Positions 44,862 through 56,900 of a stretch of 64,000 nt of DNA are shown one piece after another. This DNA is from Dichomitus squalens LYAD-421 SS1. Lineage: Eukaryota > Basidiomycota > Agaricomycetes > Polyporales > Polyporaceae. The stretch covers positions 656,494 through 720,493 of the forward strand of contig NW_006766883.1 of the NCBI RefSeq assembly GCF_000275845.1. Direction: 5' to 3'. The notes beneath the pieces are model-generated. The model saw only the letters and a list, made by a program, of their open reading frames with translations, was not told the origin of the DNA and searched no databases. Each line of letters starts with the position of its first letter. The stretch's first letter is position 1. The translations under genes were made by a program, and so were the position numbers.

Positions 44862-47800
44862 TCATCGTCTAGCAAGAGCACGATCTTCATCTTCAATCTC
44901 CTTGATGGCGTCGAAGATACTTCCAAGCGCGACCCAGCAAAAACTACGCGCTCCGAAAGCCTCACCCTCTATGTTCGCAAGCTTGTATGCAATCCATGCC
45001 CTCTGGAGCGATGTCTCAGGCGGTATCTCGTCATCGCCAGAGAGTTCTTCCTTGACGCTGCTGACTAGAGTAGCTGTCTGCTCCCTCATCTGCGACATGA
45101 GATCCTTCCTCTTTCTGGGCTGCGAGCACTTCGCGACTATCGTTCCGATCTATCACACAAGTGTTAGAGCGCATCAACAGATAATTTTGATGAGCGAGAC
45201 CTACGACAGCCTCTTCCTCCGTCAGCATTGCTGAGCGCTTGTGCTCCAGAGTGTGGTCAGCACAGATCGCGCGCAATTGAGAAGTGTAGGACTTGTACAA
45301 GTCCCAGATACGGCGTATGAAGTCGCCATCATATTCTTCTGGAGAGATGAACTCCGAGATCCGCTCTTGAACGGCCACCGCGGTCCTATCGTCCATTGGC
45401 GTCTCGTCGTATAGGAGTTCGAGGACATCGGCATACTCATCGTCTTGATTGGCATTGTGCATGTGTCTGCGTTGTCTTCTTGCGACCCGTTGGACTGTTT
45501 GTAATGCGGGCAAGTCGATAGACCGAAAGAGCTTTCCGATCGCTTTCATACTTGTGTAGTAGTCTTCGTTACCCCTGCTGATGGTCTCGGGTGCACTCCA
45601 GTCCGGCTTCGTTTTGGACTTGAGCTTCGGTATCTGATTCACAGGAACAGGCTGACCGCTTTTCGGATAGTCAACCGCATGGCTGTGCAAGGCGGCGAGC
45701 TTAAGGCAATCCTGGTCCAGGATTCCATCAGCACTCTGATCCGCAATCTTCAACCAGGTTGTAGCGATGATTCCCAGAGTCTGGGAAAGGATATGGGCTG
45801 AGCCTTGAATGCTTGGCACAACAGTGGAGACTTACGTCGCTACTGATATATTCGGCAACAAAATCAGCAACGTCCTCCATAGTACACTCGTGTTCTACGA
45901 GCTTCTTTGCCGCTGGCTCGTACGACGCAGGTGTGTATGTACGAGGAGGCAACAAATCACGTCGAGTGGTAACGTTATACAAATCCCCATCGAGATCGCC
46001 CCCGCCTAAGCAAGATGGGAGCGGTCGTTCCCCTATCCCACAGACGTATGAGTTAACATCGAGGATTCATCATGCAACGCGACGCACCCTGGATAGAGAA
46101 GACCACAGCATTCCTAAGCGACTCCTTAGCCAGAGCACTACCGGCAGGTGGTCTTCCGATGGCATGCACTACTTGAACATCCCCGGGATGAATGGTCGGC
46201 GAACGGGAGATCAAGCATGGTCCTTCGAGATAGATCAGACGCGACTCAGTAGGAGAGTCGATGCACGCGAAGATCTCCCCATCCTGCAGCTCCCCGTGGA
46301 CATCCGCAACGCCGACAAGGGTCCAGCTATCCAGGCTTGGAACGGGGATCCTCGCATGATGCTTGAGCTCACGAAGGACATGATTGATTGCGAAGTCCAT
46401 CGCTTGTCGCCAAAACACATCGTCATTGAGAGGATCGAGCCCGAGCTTGTGGAGACCAAGCATCGCGGAGGTGAGACGGAAGGATACTCCGAGTCCATGA
46501 GCTTCGAGCAGCCGGGCGGAGCGTTCGAGCGAAGTCACAGACTGCTGAGCATCGTACACGGCAGCGTCCTGCAATGCCTGTAATGTCTCGTAGGACACCC
46601 CGAGGCCTTCCAGGAGCATGATGAGAGGGCGGTTGAGGAAGTACGGCCCTGGTCTATCAAACGCACGGGCAACCTCGATGGTGCTTGACTGATTAGCCTC
46701 AAACTTCGTCATAGACGGCCGGATGACGATCTTTCGGCCGGATAACGTGTGGTCGACGCTCAGCATTCCCTTCGAACCCTGGAAGCGGACTTGGTAGGCT
46801 CTCGGGTACGTCCTGTCAGGACGGGAACGACGTCCTCGCTCGCGAACAGAGCGCCAGATCTCTCTAGCAAGCTCACGGGAGATGGTGCCGACGCCGTCCG
46901 TGAAACAGTAGTTCCCCGTCGCGTCTTCCAGATCTTCTCCCCTTTCAATCTGGTCGACATCAACAGTGATGGACGCGTCGGTCGCCGTGAAGGCCTGAGC
47001 TATCCTTGCAGCATATCGAGCAGGGCAGTGGATTAGAGTGGTGTCGAATGATACGCGGAAGTTGCCCAGATTCTCGATGATAGTTGTGGCGTCAACGTAG
47101 CACTCCACGCCGTGCCCATCTCGATGGCGGAATGGTTTCACAAACCAGACTGCATGTTCCTTTAGAGCGGATTGCGAGTACGCCAGGAAACTGAAGTGGG
47201 CGCCCGCAATGGTGATCCCGTCGCGTAAGACACCTCTAAATCTCCGATTGATGAAACTGCGTCCATCGACCTCGCGGTCGAAGCGGAATTGGAGCCTATT
47301 TTCGTCCTGGAAACTGACACGAAGAAAACATTCTTCGTTCTGCCAGTACATTCGGATAACGCGGTTGGATCGTTCAGGAAAGGGGCCTTCAAGGATCATC
47401 GTCGTAGGCGTGATAGAGACATGGAAGCATTGGAAGGTCGCTGGGGCATCTACAGCGGGCGCGTGTGCTGCAACGGGCTTGTACACAAACTGGGCCTCGA
47501 CCGACTGGAAGAGATGGGTCACCGGGTCTGACCACGACGCATTCAGGTGGGTCTGGAGGCTGGGCTCGGCACCAGGCTGAGCCTCACCATACCAGTACAA
47601 CGCTTTTGCGTGCGAGGTGAAGTCGCGCAGGAGTGCTGCTGTATAGGCTCGTCCCTTAGCCCTGAGGACTCGTTCGACGTGATCACGAAGAGAGAGAGCC
47701 TCCCTCATGTTCAGAAGCCAGGACCTAAGCAACGCTTCGATCTGAAACGCCACCGTCCAAGGGAGTCGCTGGATCCATAGGCTGTAATCTTCGCGTACCG

Positions 47801-48704
47801 TATCCGAGAAGAGTCCCCGCCGCTCTACAGGGCACAAGTCGCTGCCGACGCGAGTGTGGGCCGCGTCGGCGAACTCGCGGAAGTTGCGAAGGTCTTCCAC
47901 GGACTCGCACTCCAGACGGATGGAGAGAGATACATAAGGCATAATCGCCGCGAGATCATCGCTGTCGTTGAACGAGGACCAGCGTTGGCGCGGAGGTTTT
48001 GCATTTGAAGAGAAGAGGCTGGCAAGTTGGCTGAGAGTCGACTCCGACTCAAGAGCGGGAGGGTGGATCAGGGAGAAGACGATGGTTGGACGTCGAGAGT
48101 CGTTGTCTACGGTGGCGGAGATGTAGTAGATCTGACTAACGCGGATGGCGATGATGCGGGTATCTGAGAACAAGCCACCTTGGTCCATACGGACGCGGAA
48201 CTCCCTTCGCTCTCCGTCGAAGGCAAGGCGGGCGTGGCATGCCGTCTCCCACTCCACCGAATACACTTGATCTCTGCACTCCCAGCCAAATTGTATAGTG
48301 GAGATGCGTACTTGCAGTGCCTGTAGCTCGGCCTCCCTTTGCTCCCGCGCAAAAGCCTCACGAGGGTCTTGGAAAGGTTCCCGGCGAATGCGCTCAAGAA
48401 CTTGCGGGCGAGCTCCTCGGTTGCTGACCTGGAACTGGACACGAGTTGTATCGAGAACGAATGAGTGGCGAGGGGATGGACCTCCATACGTCTGAAGGAA
48501 GAGCTCGGCGATTTCGTTAGAAGGGAGAGTCAAAAAGCCAGTCCGCCAGGGGCCTCTTTTCCTCTGCTGAATCAAGAAGACGCCAAAATTGAACAGCTCT
48601 TCCGAGGGATTCCTGAACGGGGGTGCGTGGAGGACAGCCGCGAGCTCCAACTTGAGCTTGGTGTCCTTAGTAGAAGCAGGAATATTCTTCATGTAAATTT
48701 CCAT
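44862..48704 (-). CDS. RNA-dependent RNA polymerase, RNA-silencing type (copy B)
   Basis: Exons 48704-46088, 46032-45836, 45780-45205 and 45149-44862 join to 1,225 residues. It follows copy A block by block: LKLELAAVLHAPPFRNP, TIQFGWECRDQVYSVEWE, TPTTMILEGPFPERSNRV, FTDGVGTISRELAREIW, VRFQGSKGMLSVDHTL and the catalytic CLGGGDLDGDLYNV. Exons 2 and 4 are the same length as in copy A (197 and 288 nt) and the intron positions agree, so this is a tandem duplicate. Both catalytic motifs are intact, so both are probably active. A start at 48800 would add 32 residues with no counterpart in copy A, so 48704 (MEIYMKNIP) is preferred. No Argonaute or Dicer gene lies in this window. Confidence 0.92.
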
Positions 48705-48800
48705 GACGCGATGAGCCAGCTGAACGGGACTGTGCAGGTCCTGTTCAACGCCAGTATATGACACTGGGACAAGCTGCACGTACAAAGGCGGGCTATCCAA

Positions 48801-49229
48801 AATGTAAGGAGGCGTTCCGTCTGCGGGCGATGGCAGCTTCCTTTTGCACTCTGTAGCAAGCGGATGTCATTCAATAGCTCAGAGAAACAGATGAGAGTAT
48901 GGTTGGGACGATTTCTGAGAGGAATAGGCGAAGTGGAGGACCCGCGATAACAATTGTCAGTAGCTTACGGCGATATATGCATTCCAAGGATGCCGCAGCA
49001 CAGACTCGGAGATGTGCTACAGCAGAGTCGCATGACAGGCACGTCCAGCTTCGGTGAACCTTAACTTACATGAGATGAACAGGTAAGCGGGTCTCTCCTT
49101 CCGTTGCGCTCTACAATTGCGTGCCAGGGAATGCAACAGCTCGCTGATAAGTCTTCCTGCCACGCACTTGACGACTGCGTACATGAAGTCCAGCAGCCTT
49201 TATCCGGGCTTCATGGGAAGAGCGCGCAT
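48801..49229. other. Intergenic, 0.43 kb
   Basis: Upstream region of RdRP copy B and downstream region of the LYR-motif gene. Short plus-strand ORFs only. Nothing further recognised. Confidence 0.3.
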
Positions 49230-49576
49230 TCAGAAGGGAAGGAAGTTTCCTCCGGGAAACAACCGTTTTAATTCTCTACGGCCAGACGATATCTTGTGTT
49301 CAATCAATGTCTGGCCGGACGTATTCTTAGCGGACGCAGAGTAAGAGCCCTCAGTAACTCACCACATCCTGGATGTATCTGTTGCGCTCAAACTCTTCGC
49401 GGAGCCATGAAATCGTCTCCTGTCTAGTAGTTTTGTCGGGTATAGCTTGAGATCATGTTAGCAGCTTGTGGTGGCAAGGACACGAGTGCATTACATCTTG
49501 TGGCTCTGACGGCCTGACGGTAGAGATTGAGGACACGTTGCTTGAGTATGAAATGCTTCAATGTGAACTGCTGCAT
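49230..49576 (-). CDS. LYR-motif mitochondrial protein (LYRM2 type)
   Basis: Exons 49576-49495, 49445-49363 and 49310-49230 join to 81 residues: MQQFTLKHFILKQ, then RVLNLYRQAVRATR with the LYR tripeptide, IPDKTTRQETISWLREEFER, and KISSGRRELKRLFPG at the end. Length and order match LYRM2-like proteins. LYR proteins are small mitochondrial Complex1_LYR-family adaptors that bind acyl-ACP and help assemble respiratory complexes or iron-sulphur proteins; LYRM2 has been linked to complex I. Each exon is too short to stand out as an ORF. The gene is divergent from the 4E-T-like gene, 196 bases between start codons. Confidence 0.87.
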
Positions 49577-49772
49577 GAGGTGCGGCGCACAGAGCAGTAC
49601 AAGGAAGAGGATGCTCAGCAGGTGACGAATGTCAGTTAAGAGCCTACGAAGGCAAGTGAAAGACGGGCGCCTAGCGCAAGCATTGGACTGGACACCGAGA
49701 CACCGAAAAGGTCAAACTTGTCTGCACCGCAGATCCTCCCCTCTCACCTCTCCTCCCCGTTCACTCTCCGGC

Positions 49773-52700
49773 ATGGCCTCTCAGGACGTCAACTCCTCTG
49801 TCTCGGACACCAATGTAGATACATTGACCTCGCCCCCAGCAAACACGGTGGAAGACGTTGCCGAAGCTGTAGCTAAAGTCTCCCTACAAGACCAGGTGGC
49901 GGCGGATGTCCACGACAAATCTCCTGACACTGCTCGTCCCCTCAAAGTCTACACTCGCAATGAGCTTCTGTATCTCTCAAAGTCGTCGCTTGTCAACATC
50001 CCTAATGGCATGCCGCATCTCAAAGACTGGTTCGGGTGCGTTGCAATCATAGATACTGTGTCACCACCATCGTGACAGGTCGGGCATAGTGATTGGAATG
50101 AACAAGTTGGGAGCAAGAAGGAATCTGAAGCATCTACTACGCCCAATGCAAGGGACCGTCGGTATGTCTCACTTGGCTGCTTAGATAGCTTGCTCTCAAC
50201 CTCGTTTTCTAGTTTCCGAAGAGATGCAGATGATGGAGGTATGTGCACTTCAATAGATCTCTCTTCGCGGCGTCCTCAAAAGATCATGAGCAGACGTTGC
50301 TCGACCTTCGTTCCGCTCTGGCCTCTCGCAACCCTCTCAAATGGGCAACTTCAGACACCAGCCCATCCGTACGACCGACCGCACTGGCGACAAAGATCTC
50401 GACCGGGAACGCGAACGTGATCTTCGTGACCGCGAGGGACAAGAGCGGTTAAGAAACGTGAGCCTCAACAAATCACGGTTCAGGAAGCGTGCTCATGCAG
50501 GCCATCTAGCTCTCTGACAAGTTCGACCGTGATCGTCTCGCCCTGTCGTCTGCATCTAACCTGCGTAACAAGGAACGCGATGCAGCTCCACATCTTTCTG
50601 GTGCGTCTACTGCACGGCTAGGCCAGACCCAAGGGAATGGTCGTCGTGGAGAGGGAAGAGATGTACCAAAGAGGAAAGCGGTTGAAAGTAGCGATGATTG
50701 GCGAAGAGGTGCGTATGCGATGCGACTTGCGAGATCCTGTTCCTGAAACAAAAACTATAGGTGCGGAACCCAGCAAGGCTGGGCGAGATGAAAGTGAGGT
50801 TCCTCAGACCTATCACGCACTCTGTTTCTAAGAGGTACTTCAGGGACTGACCCCCGCCGAGATCGTGACGCTCGTGAGAGGCCGCGTTCGCGTGTTCGTG
50901 ATACGTCTAGGGCAAGGCGAGAGCCGTCGACGACAAGACGTGATCGTGAGGACAAGGAGCGACCTCGAGACCGCCGAACTGACGGCGACCGCGACGACCG
51001 ACGAGATAAAGACGATAATGGCCGGCGCGACCGCGATGATTACCCGCGCCGTGACTGGGACGATAGTGTCGATCGTGAGCGCGACCGCGATGATCACAAT
51101 GCAAGAGACGGTCGGGATCGCTATGATCATAATCGCCGTGCAAGAGATCGCGATACCGATCGTGACCTCGAAAACGATGCCAGACACTGGCGAGATGATG
51201 GCCGCAGGGACGAACGGATTGCTACACGGCGGGAGCGGGAGGCACGCGAAAGGGGCTGGGACCGGTTCGAGGACCGCGACAGGGAGCGGCCTTCCGCTGG
51301 CGACGATCGTGACGCACGTACTCGCCGCGGGGCAGGACGAGACAGACGGTTGGGAGGGACCGATGACAACAAGGACAGGGAAGATCGCCGGGATCGTGAC
51401 AAGGACCGCGAGGCAGAGCCTGCGTGGATGGAGACGTATGTTCCGACCACTCCTGGCGGTGGCATCCTGGGCGGCAAAGGTGCAGAGGGTGAGCTTGACG
51501 GAATACAAGCGTTCAAGAAAGGCATGAAGGAGAAAGAACGCAAAGAGAAGGGCGACATCTCTGACACAGCCCAGGCTTCAGAGGCGAATGACAGTCTCGA
51601 CCGACAGCAGACTTCGTTGACTACTCCTGCCTCTGCCAATGCTGAAACTCCCATGGACGAAATACAGCTGTTCAAGCTGATGATGAAGCGTGAAGCTGAA
51701 AAGAAAGAAGGTGACAAGGTACAGAATGGACTCGCGCGCCACACCTTCCCCGAAGCGGGCCCACCGGGACTGTCCAGTAGTCCATCCCTCCAAAGTCAAA
51801 AGGGGGAAACAACGAGTCTCGCAGGTGAGTCCTAATTGCTGAAATCATAGTTTGCTAGTGTTCCGACGCAGTCGGGATAGACCCTGCCATCGTTGCCCAG
51901 CGTACATCCGATGTCCCACGAGCGCTTCTTCCCCAAACTCAGGACCGCAATAAGTCCTCCCCACGACTGGACTCGAACAATGGCATTCTGGCTAGCGGCC
52001 TTGCCATATTGGATTCCACTCGTCAATCGCAGACATCCAGTCCATCTTTCGACCGCTCCCTAGACGCTTCGAGGGCCGTTGGTCCACGTTCGGGGCCGGG
52101 CAATTTCGGGGTCCCGTCTACTGCTGCGGGACTTCCCGCTCTTCCTCCTGTCGACCTCTCTGCCCCCGCCAATGCCTTCAACCCTCCTGCAGGTTCTCGT
52201 GTCCTGGCTCTCAAGTCACGTGTTCCGTCTGCTAACTCAGGCACGCCTCCTGGCATTGCTGCCCCTCACGCACATCCTCTACAGCCCAGCGCCTCCGGTC
52301 TCCCGGCCCACCTCGCGGAAGCCGTTCCTAATGACATGCAGTTCAGTGCGCCCCGTATAACCCCTTCGGACTCGTCTCGTGGGATCAGGAGCTTCTCGCC
52401 CCTCAGTAATGGGACTCAACCTACCGTACCTCTAGAAGATCTGCGGGAGCATGTGCATCCTGGACAAATGAACGAGGGTTTCCGACGGGCTTCCGGTCCT
52501 TCTGCGGCCGAGCGAGCTATCCTCGGTCTCCCCGGAGAAGGCGGCGCACCGTACGGCGACGTAGGTGGACCGACGTCTAGCGCGTTCCCCCCAGGTGCAC
52601 CTTTTGACCCGTCTGTGGGCAATGTTCCTGGTGGCGTGGGCTATGCGCCCAACAAGGGCAGTCGGTTCGCAAAGTTCTTCGACCAGAAGACGAGAGATGT

Positions 52701-53921
52701 TCAGGGACAGGTGCAGGCCGGTGGTCCGCGCCTTACCCAGCAAGTTCCGAATATGCCTTCGGCAATGTCGCATTCCAACCAGCGACAGGACTCCATTTCT
52801 TTGGGCGGCATGGGCACACCTCGGGGAGAGCGGACAATGGAGGACATCTTCGCAATGCTGCAGAGCTCAGCGCAGGTCAGTACCTTCATCTGGGTTTGAT
52901 CCCGTCAACGTTAACGCCGCTTTAGCATCGGGTTTCGCCTCACTTGCCTCAGCCAAGCCGGATACCCTCAGGCGGCGGCCACGTTCCGCAGTCTACGCTG
53001 GAGTTGCACCTTCTGCAGCAGCAGCAGCTCCAACAGCAACAGCTTGCGCAAAACCGCCTCGATTCCCTCTACGAGAGCCGTCTCGATGACAGGAACTTCG
53101 TGCCGGATGGCCTCGTCCCTGGCCTTCGCCCAGCTCCGCCGCGCTCGCGCAGCCGAGGAGAAACCGTTGGCGTCTTGTTCAACGAACAGATTGACGACCC
53201 GCTCCACTTCAACATACAGCGCCTCACCCAGCAGCGGAACTTGGAGCAAATGTACAACGCCCCCTTGCAGTCGATGTATAACCAACAGCAAGGAGGCTTG
53301 CTTCGTAACGGCGGCGGTATCCCCATGCAACAGGGCCAGTTCCGCGGCCCCTCGCCCATCTCTGCTCAGAACCCGCTTCAACCGCCGTCGCAGCGGCTTC
53401 CTCCTGGGCTCGCGAATCTCGGCGGACGCCCACCGCACGACCCGTCTCAGTATCTCGGCTCAGGCGTCGGCATCCCAGGTGGTGGTTTGCACGGTGCCAG
53501 TCCCGCGCAGCAAGTGTACAACACGTTCACGCAAGGCGGACTCGGGTTCAACGGGAATCCCCCAATGCGGGGCCCGTCTGGACCCCAGGCCCCCCTGTCG
53601 GTCAACCAGCTGGGCGGGGTGGTCCCGAATAACATCGACCTTCGGGCGGCGAACCAAGCGCAGCTGTTGGGCCTCGCGCAGGGCAGCCTAGGCGGTGGAG
53701 GCATGCGCGGCTCCGGCCCCGGGTTCGGACCCCAACATGGTGGCCCTGGGGGACAGCTGTCGCACGTCGCGATGCGCCAGCAGCTCCAGCAGCAGCAGCT
53801 TCCCCCGCACCTGGTGCAGCAGCTCCTTCCGTCGCACCTACAACAACAGGGGATTTCTGGAGGTCACGCGCAGACGACGCAGGACTTGATGGCTCTCTTG
53901 ATGGGCGGCCACCGAGAATGA
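49773..53921 (+). CDS. Probable eIF4E-binding protein, 4E-T/Cup-like
   Basis: Multi-exon gene from MASQDVNSSVSDTNVDT at 49773 to a stop at 53921. Near residue 75 it has VYTRNELLYLSKSS, which fits the eIF4E-binding consensus Y-x4-L-hydrophobic and resembles the N-terminus of 4E-T. A long Arg/Asp repeat-rich region (about 50840-51420, e.g. DRERDRDDHNARDGRD) follows. Then come PAWMETYVPTTPGGGILGG, two related helical motifs (GIQAFKKGMKEKERKEK and EIQLFKLMMKREAEKKE), GYAPNKGSRFAKFFDQKTRD, GERTMEDIFAMLQSSAQ and a Gln/Gly/Pro-rich C-terminus (LLQQQQLQQQQLAQNR). 4E-T proteins repress translation and lead mRNAs to P-bodies. The eIF4E link rests on the motif and layout, so it is inference; other low-complexity RNA-binding proteins are possible. 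Confidence 0.62.
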
Positions 53922-56900
53922 GCAATGTACTATGTGCGCCCTCGCTCAGGCCACTCAGTGGCAGTTGACAGTGGGCGGTAACAGTTCCCGACTCCCGAGG
54001 TTCGAGCACGCCAGAGATGGGCTCCCGCACCGCAATTGCAATCAGAACGCATTTTTGTTATTGTATCGTCGATATCCCTTTTTCCGTTTGGCCCATCCAT
54101 ACTTTCGTTTCATTCTCGTGTCGTTACGGCTTACCTTCGATTCTGTATCTAATCTTGACGGACGTCTAGCAAACGAACGATGCCCCTTACGTCATCTAGG
54201 AGTTGATTTGTCTGCGACGACCGACATCAATCCCTCGTTCGATGAGCTGGCACGGGAGGGTCTGGGGCGTATATCACCTGGTCTATATCGGCCCTAAGGG
54301 ACGGCAACATCTGGCGATTGAATTTCAGAGATGGCGCACTGTCAGTTCACGCCATGGCCACTGCATTCCGCCGTCCATCACACGTGTAGCAGCGCATCTC
54401 TTACGGAAGCCCCGCCTTTGTCGCTGGTCGCCGCCAGTGTCAATGCTGACGTCTGTATGCCGGTGTGCAATCGAACGCGGGCGGGTGGCTGGTAGGCAAA
54501 GAGTACTGGTAGAACACTCGGCGCTTAACGCTCAGCACTGAACAGGTTCGCCCGGCACTCGCGTCAACCCGTAAACGTCGCACTTCCCAACCCCGACGTC
54601 ATAGGCCCAAAATAGCATGTTCTGGCCACGGACGCGTCCGCCTTGTTCCTGATCAAGGATCGCGCGCTTCTCGATGGTTACCCAAAACGCGACCCCGCAG
54701 ATCTTCCAACTTCCGTGTGTCCTCTACTTCTGCCGTTGCTCATGTCCAGCGAGGTCCTCACTGGTTTATGCGGATGGCTACTTCCACATTGTACTCCCAA
54801 GGGCGTCGCATAGTACTTCCCTTCTCAGATGTGAGCGGCGAGATGCTCACGACATCCCCCTCCGTGTGGCTTCCGTGCATCTTAGCAGCGAATCTGATCC
54901 GGAAAGCCGGAGTCGCACAGAAGGGAAGGGCCGAGCCCACACCTGGGAAAGCCAGGGTTTGTCAGCCGAAGAGCAGCGCTTTGAGCTTGCCTGTTCCGTG
55001 AGGACCGCACCCGCTCCTCCCTGCTGCTTTTGTTCTTGGTCTTGTGCACTCACGCGGCTTCAGCGATAACTCGGCCAGTCTGACAACGCTCCTTCTCCAA
55101 TACCGCCGAGAAAGACTGAGCTTATTCTATTTAAACATCCTTACCACATGCAACCGCCGTCTTCTCCCTGAGACAGCCGTTTAGTCTTGTGCTTCCTAAC
55201 ACTAGGATTATATGTTCTCTTCGGAATAGCTTGTCCTTGACATACAACAACGTCAGCGACACTGTACTATGTTTTGCACCCTACACGATTGACATGGCAC
55301 GATGGGCCTAGAAATGTTTGATCGCCCGCCGGCCAAGCTGTTTGTCACCTTGCTCGTTGTCCAGTTGGCCTCCGCATCTCCAGCGCTCGGCTATGCGGCA
55401 CGCGAGTCCACACGCCTGTTTCCTGAGCCTGCGATCATGCTCCCTTCTTTCTCGCGCGAAGGCCGTGCGTTGCACCTTTGACAAGTTCTATTACTCCCAG
55501 GGCCTTCCCGGACAACTGTAGGTCAGCCATTGGTCGGCTGGCACCGTGCGGTGTGAAAACCGTTATACCAGCTCTTATGCCACTCATATCAGATAGCATT
55601 GCGCATCCGTATTCCCATCTGCTGCCTGCAATAAAGCCGCGTTAGCTACGAGGACAAGCTAGAAGCCCCTGATGGACGTTCTCCCCGCGCCCGATGAATT
55701 CTTTCGTGGCGCGTTGTACGTATGAACGTCTGAAAGAGGCGTTCATACGGCCAGCGCAATGCCATTCCCAGCCCCCCGGCTTCACGGCGGGTCTGCCATT
55801 CACCTGCGGCCGAGCGTGGGCGCACGCACTCCCGTCGCATTGCACTTACTCAAGTCGATCTTGCCGCCGCAGTTTGGATCGTGCAACGGCATGACGGGAT
55901 GCAGACGATCAATGGGGACGTCAACTCGGCGTCCCGCGGGCCAGCGTTGCGCCTTCGGAAGGTGCGAGTTCTGCGATTCCTGTGCAGAACGAAGCGCTAC
56001 AGTCATCCTGTAATTCCTGGCGAGGGAATGGCCGAGTAGAAAGCGGGCGCGAAAATAGCGAACAACCAGGGCTGGGCACGTTGCCCGTCTGGACGTCAGC
56101 CCTGGGGGGAGAACCTGGGACGACGGGTTGTGTCTCAGGTTCCCCCGGCTCCGCCGCACAACGGTGGCAGGCTATCAGAATGTACGCTGTCAGTGCAGGC
56201 GGTCAGTCCCTTCTCCCCAACGTCAGAAGTACGTCAGCCCCGCACCGTCCTGCGCTGGTGTCCAGAGGGAGCGCCTCGATTGATTCGATAAGGTGACTGA
56301 TGGGGAGGGGTCCTGAGAGCGGTGCGCACATACGGCGTGAAGAGAAGGCGTCCTGGCCTGGGATGATCCCTGTAATGTCAGCACCGGATACCTTGAAATT
56401 ATTCGCGATAGGTCCGACATGACATCTTTACTTTCGCAACCGGCAACAGGCAAGCTCCTTATACCCGCAGGCGGAAGCACTTGCAAAGATATATAGTCGT
56501 GCGACCCGGTCGCTGTTCAGATCTGCAATAAGTCTGTAGGCCAAGCTAGCGTAGTTGATTGCCCGTGCTGATGATGATGCCGACCAGGGCCCGTCGCTTG
56601 AGCGGACCCTCCTCGTTAGACCCGCATGGGCGAGACGTGCAAGACGGCACACAAGAGGGTAATCGTGTCGGGCTGCAGGTCATGAATAAGTAATAGAATT
56701 GCTGTAGCACCGTACAGAAGGCGATACCGTTCCTCGGCGCGCGAGCCTGTCGGACGGAGAAGCAGGGGCTTACCTAAATCATGAGATATGAGCCTGATCT
56801 GGTAGCGGGAGCTGCCTGCAGGCAGACAACGTGTTCGACCCCACGCAGCTCACGCCGAGAAAGGGGCCAATTGGCAAAGGTCCCGAGGAACCTGCTGGAT

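Noticed and set aside
50840..51508. Hydrophobic Ile/Val/Ala-rich ORFs of about 220 residues on both strands
   Set aside because: Both are frame shadows of the Arg/Asp repeat region of the 4E-T-like gene; the apparent membrane helices come from reading GAC/CGT-type repeats out of frame.
54674..55069. 131-residue plus-strand ORF, Cys-rich
   Set aside because: No signal peptide, regular Cys spacing or splice context; likely chance in the gene-poor tract.
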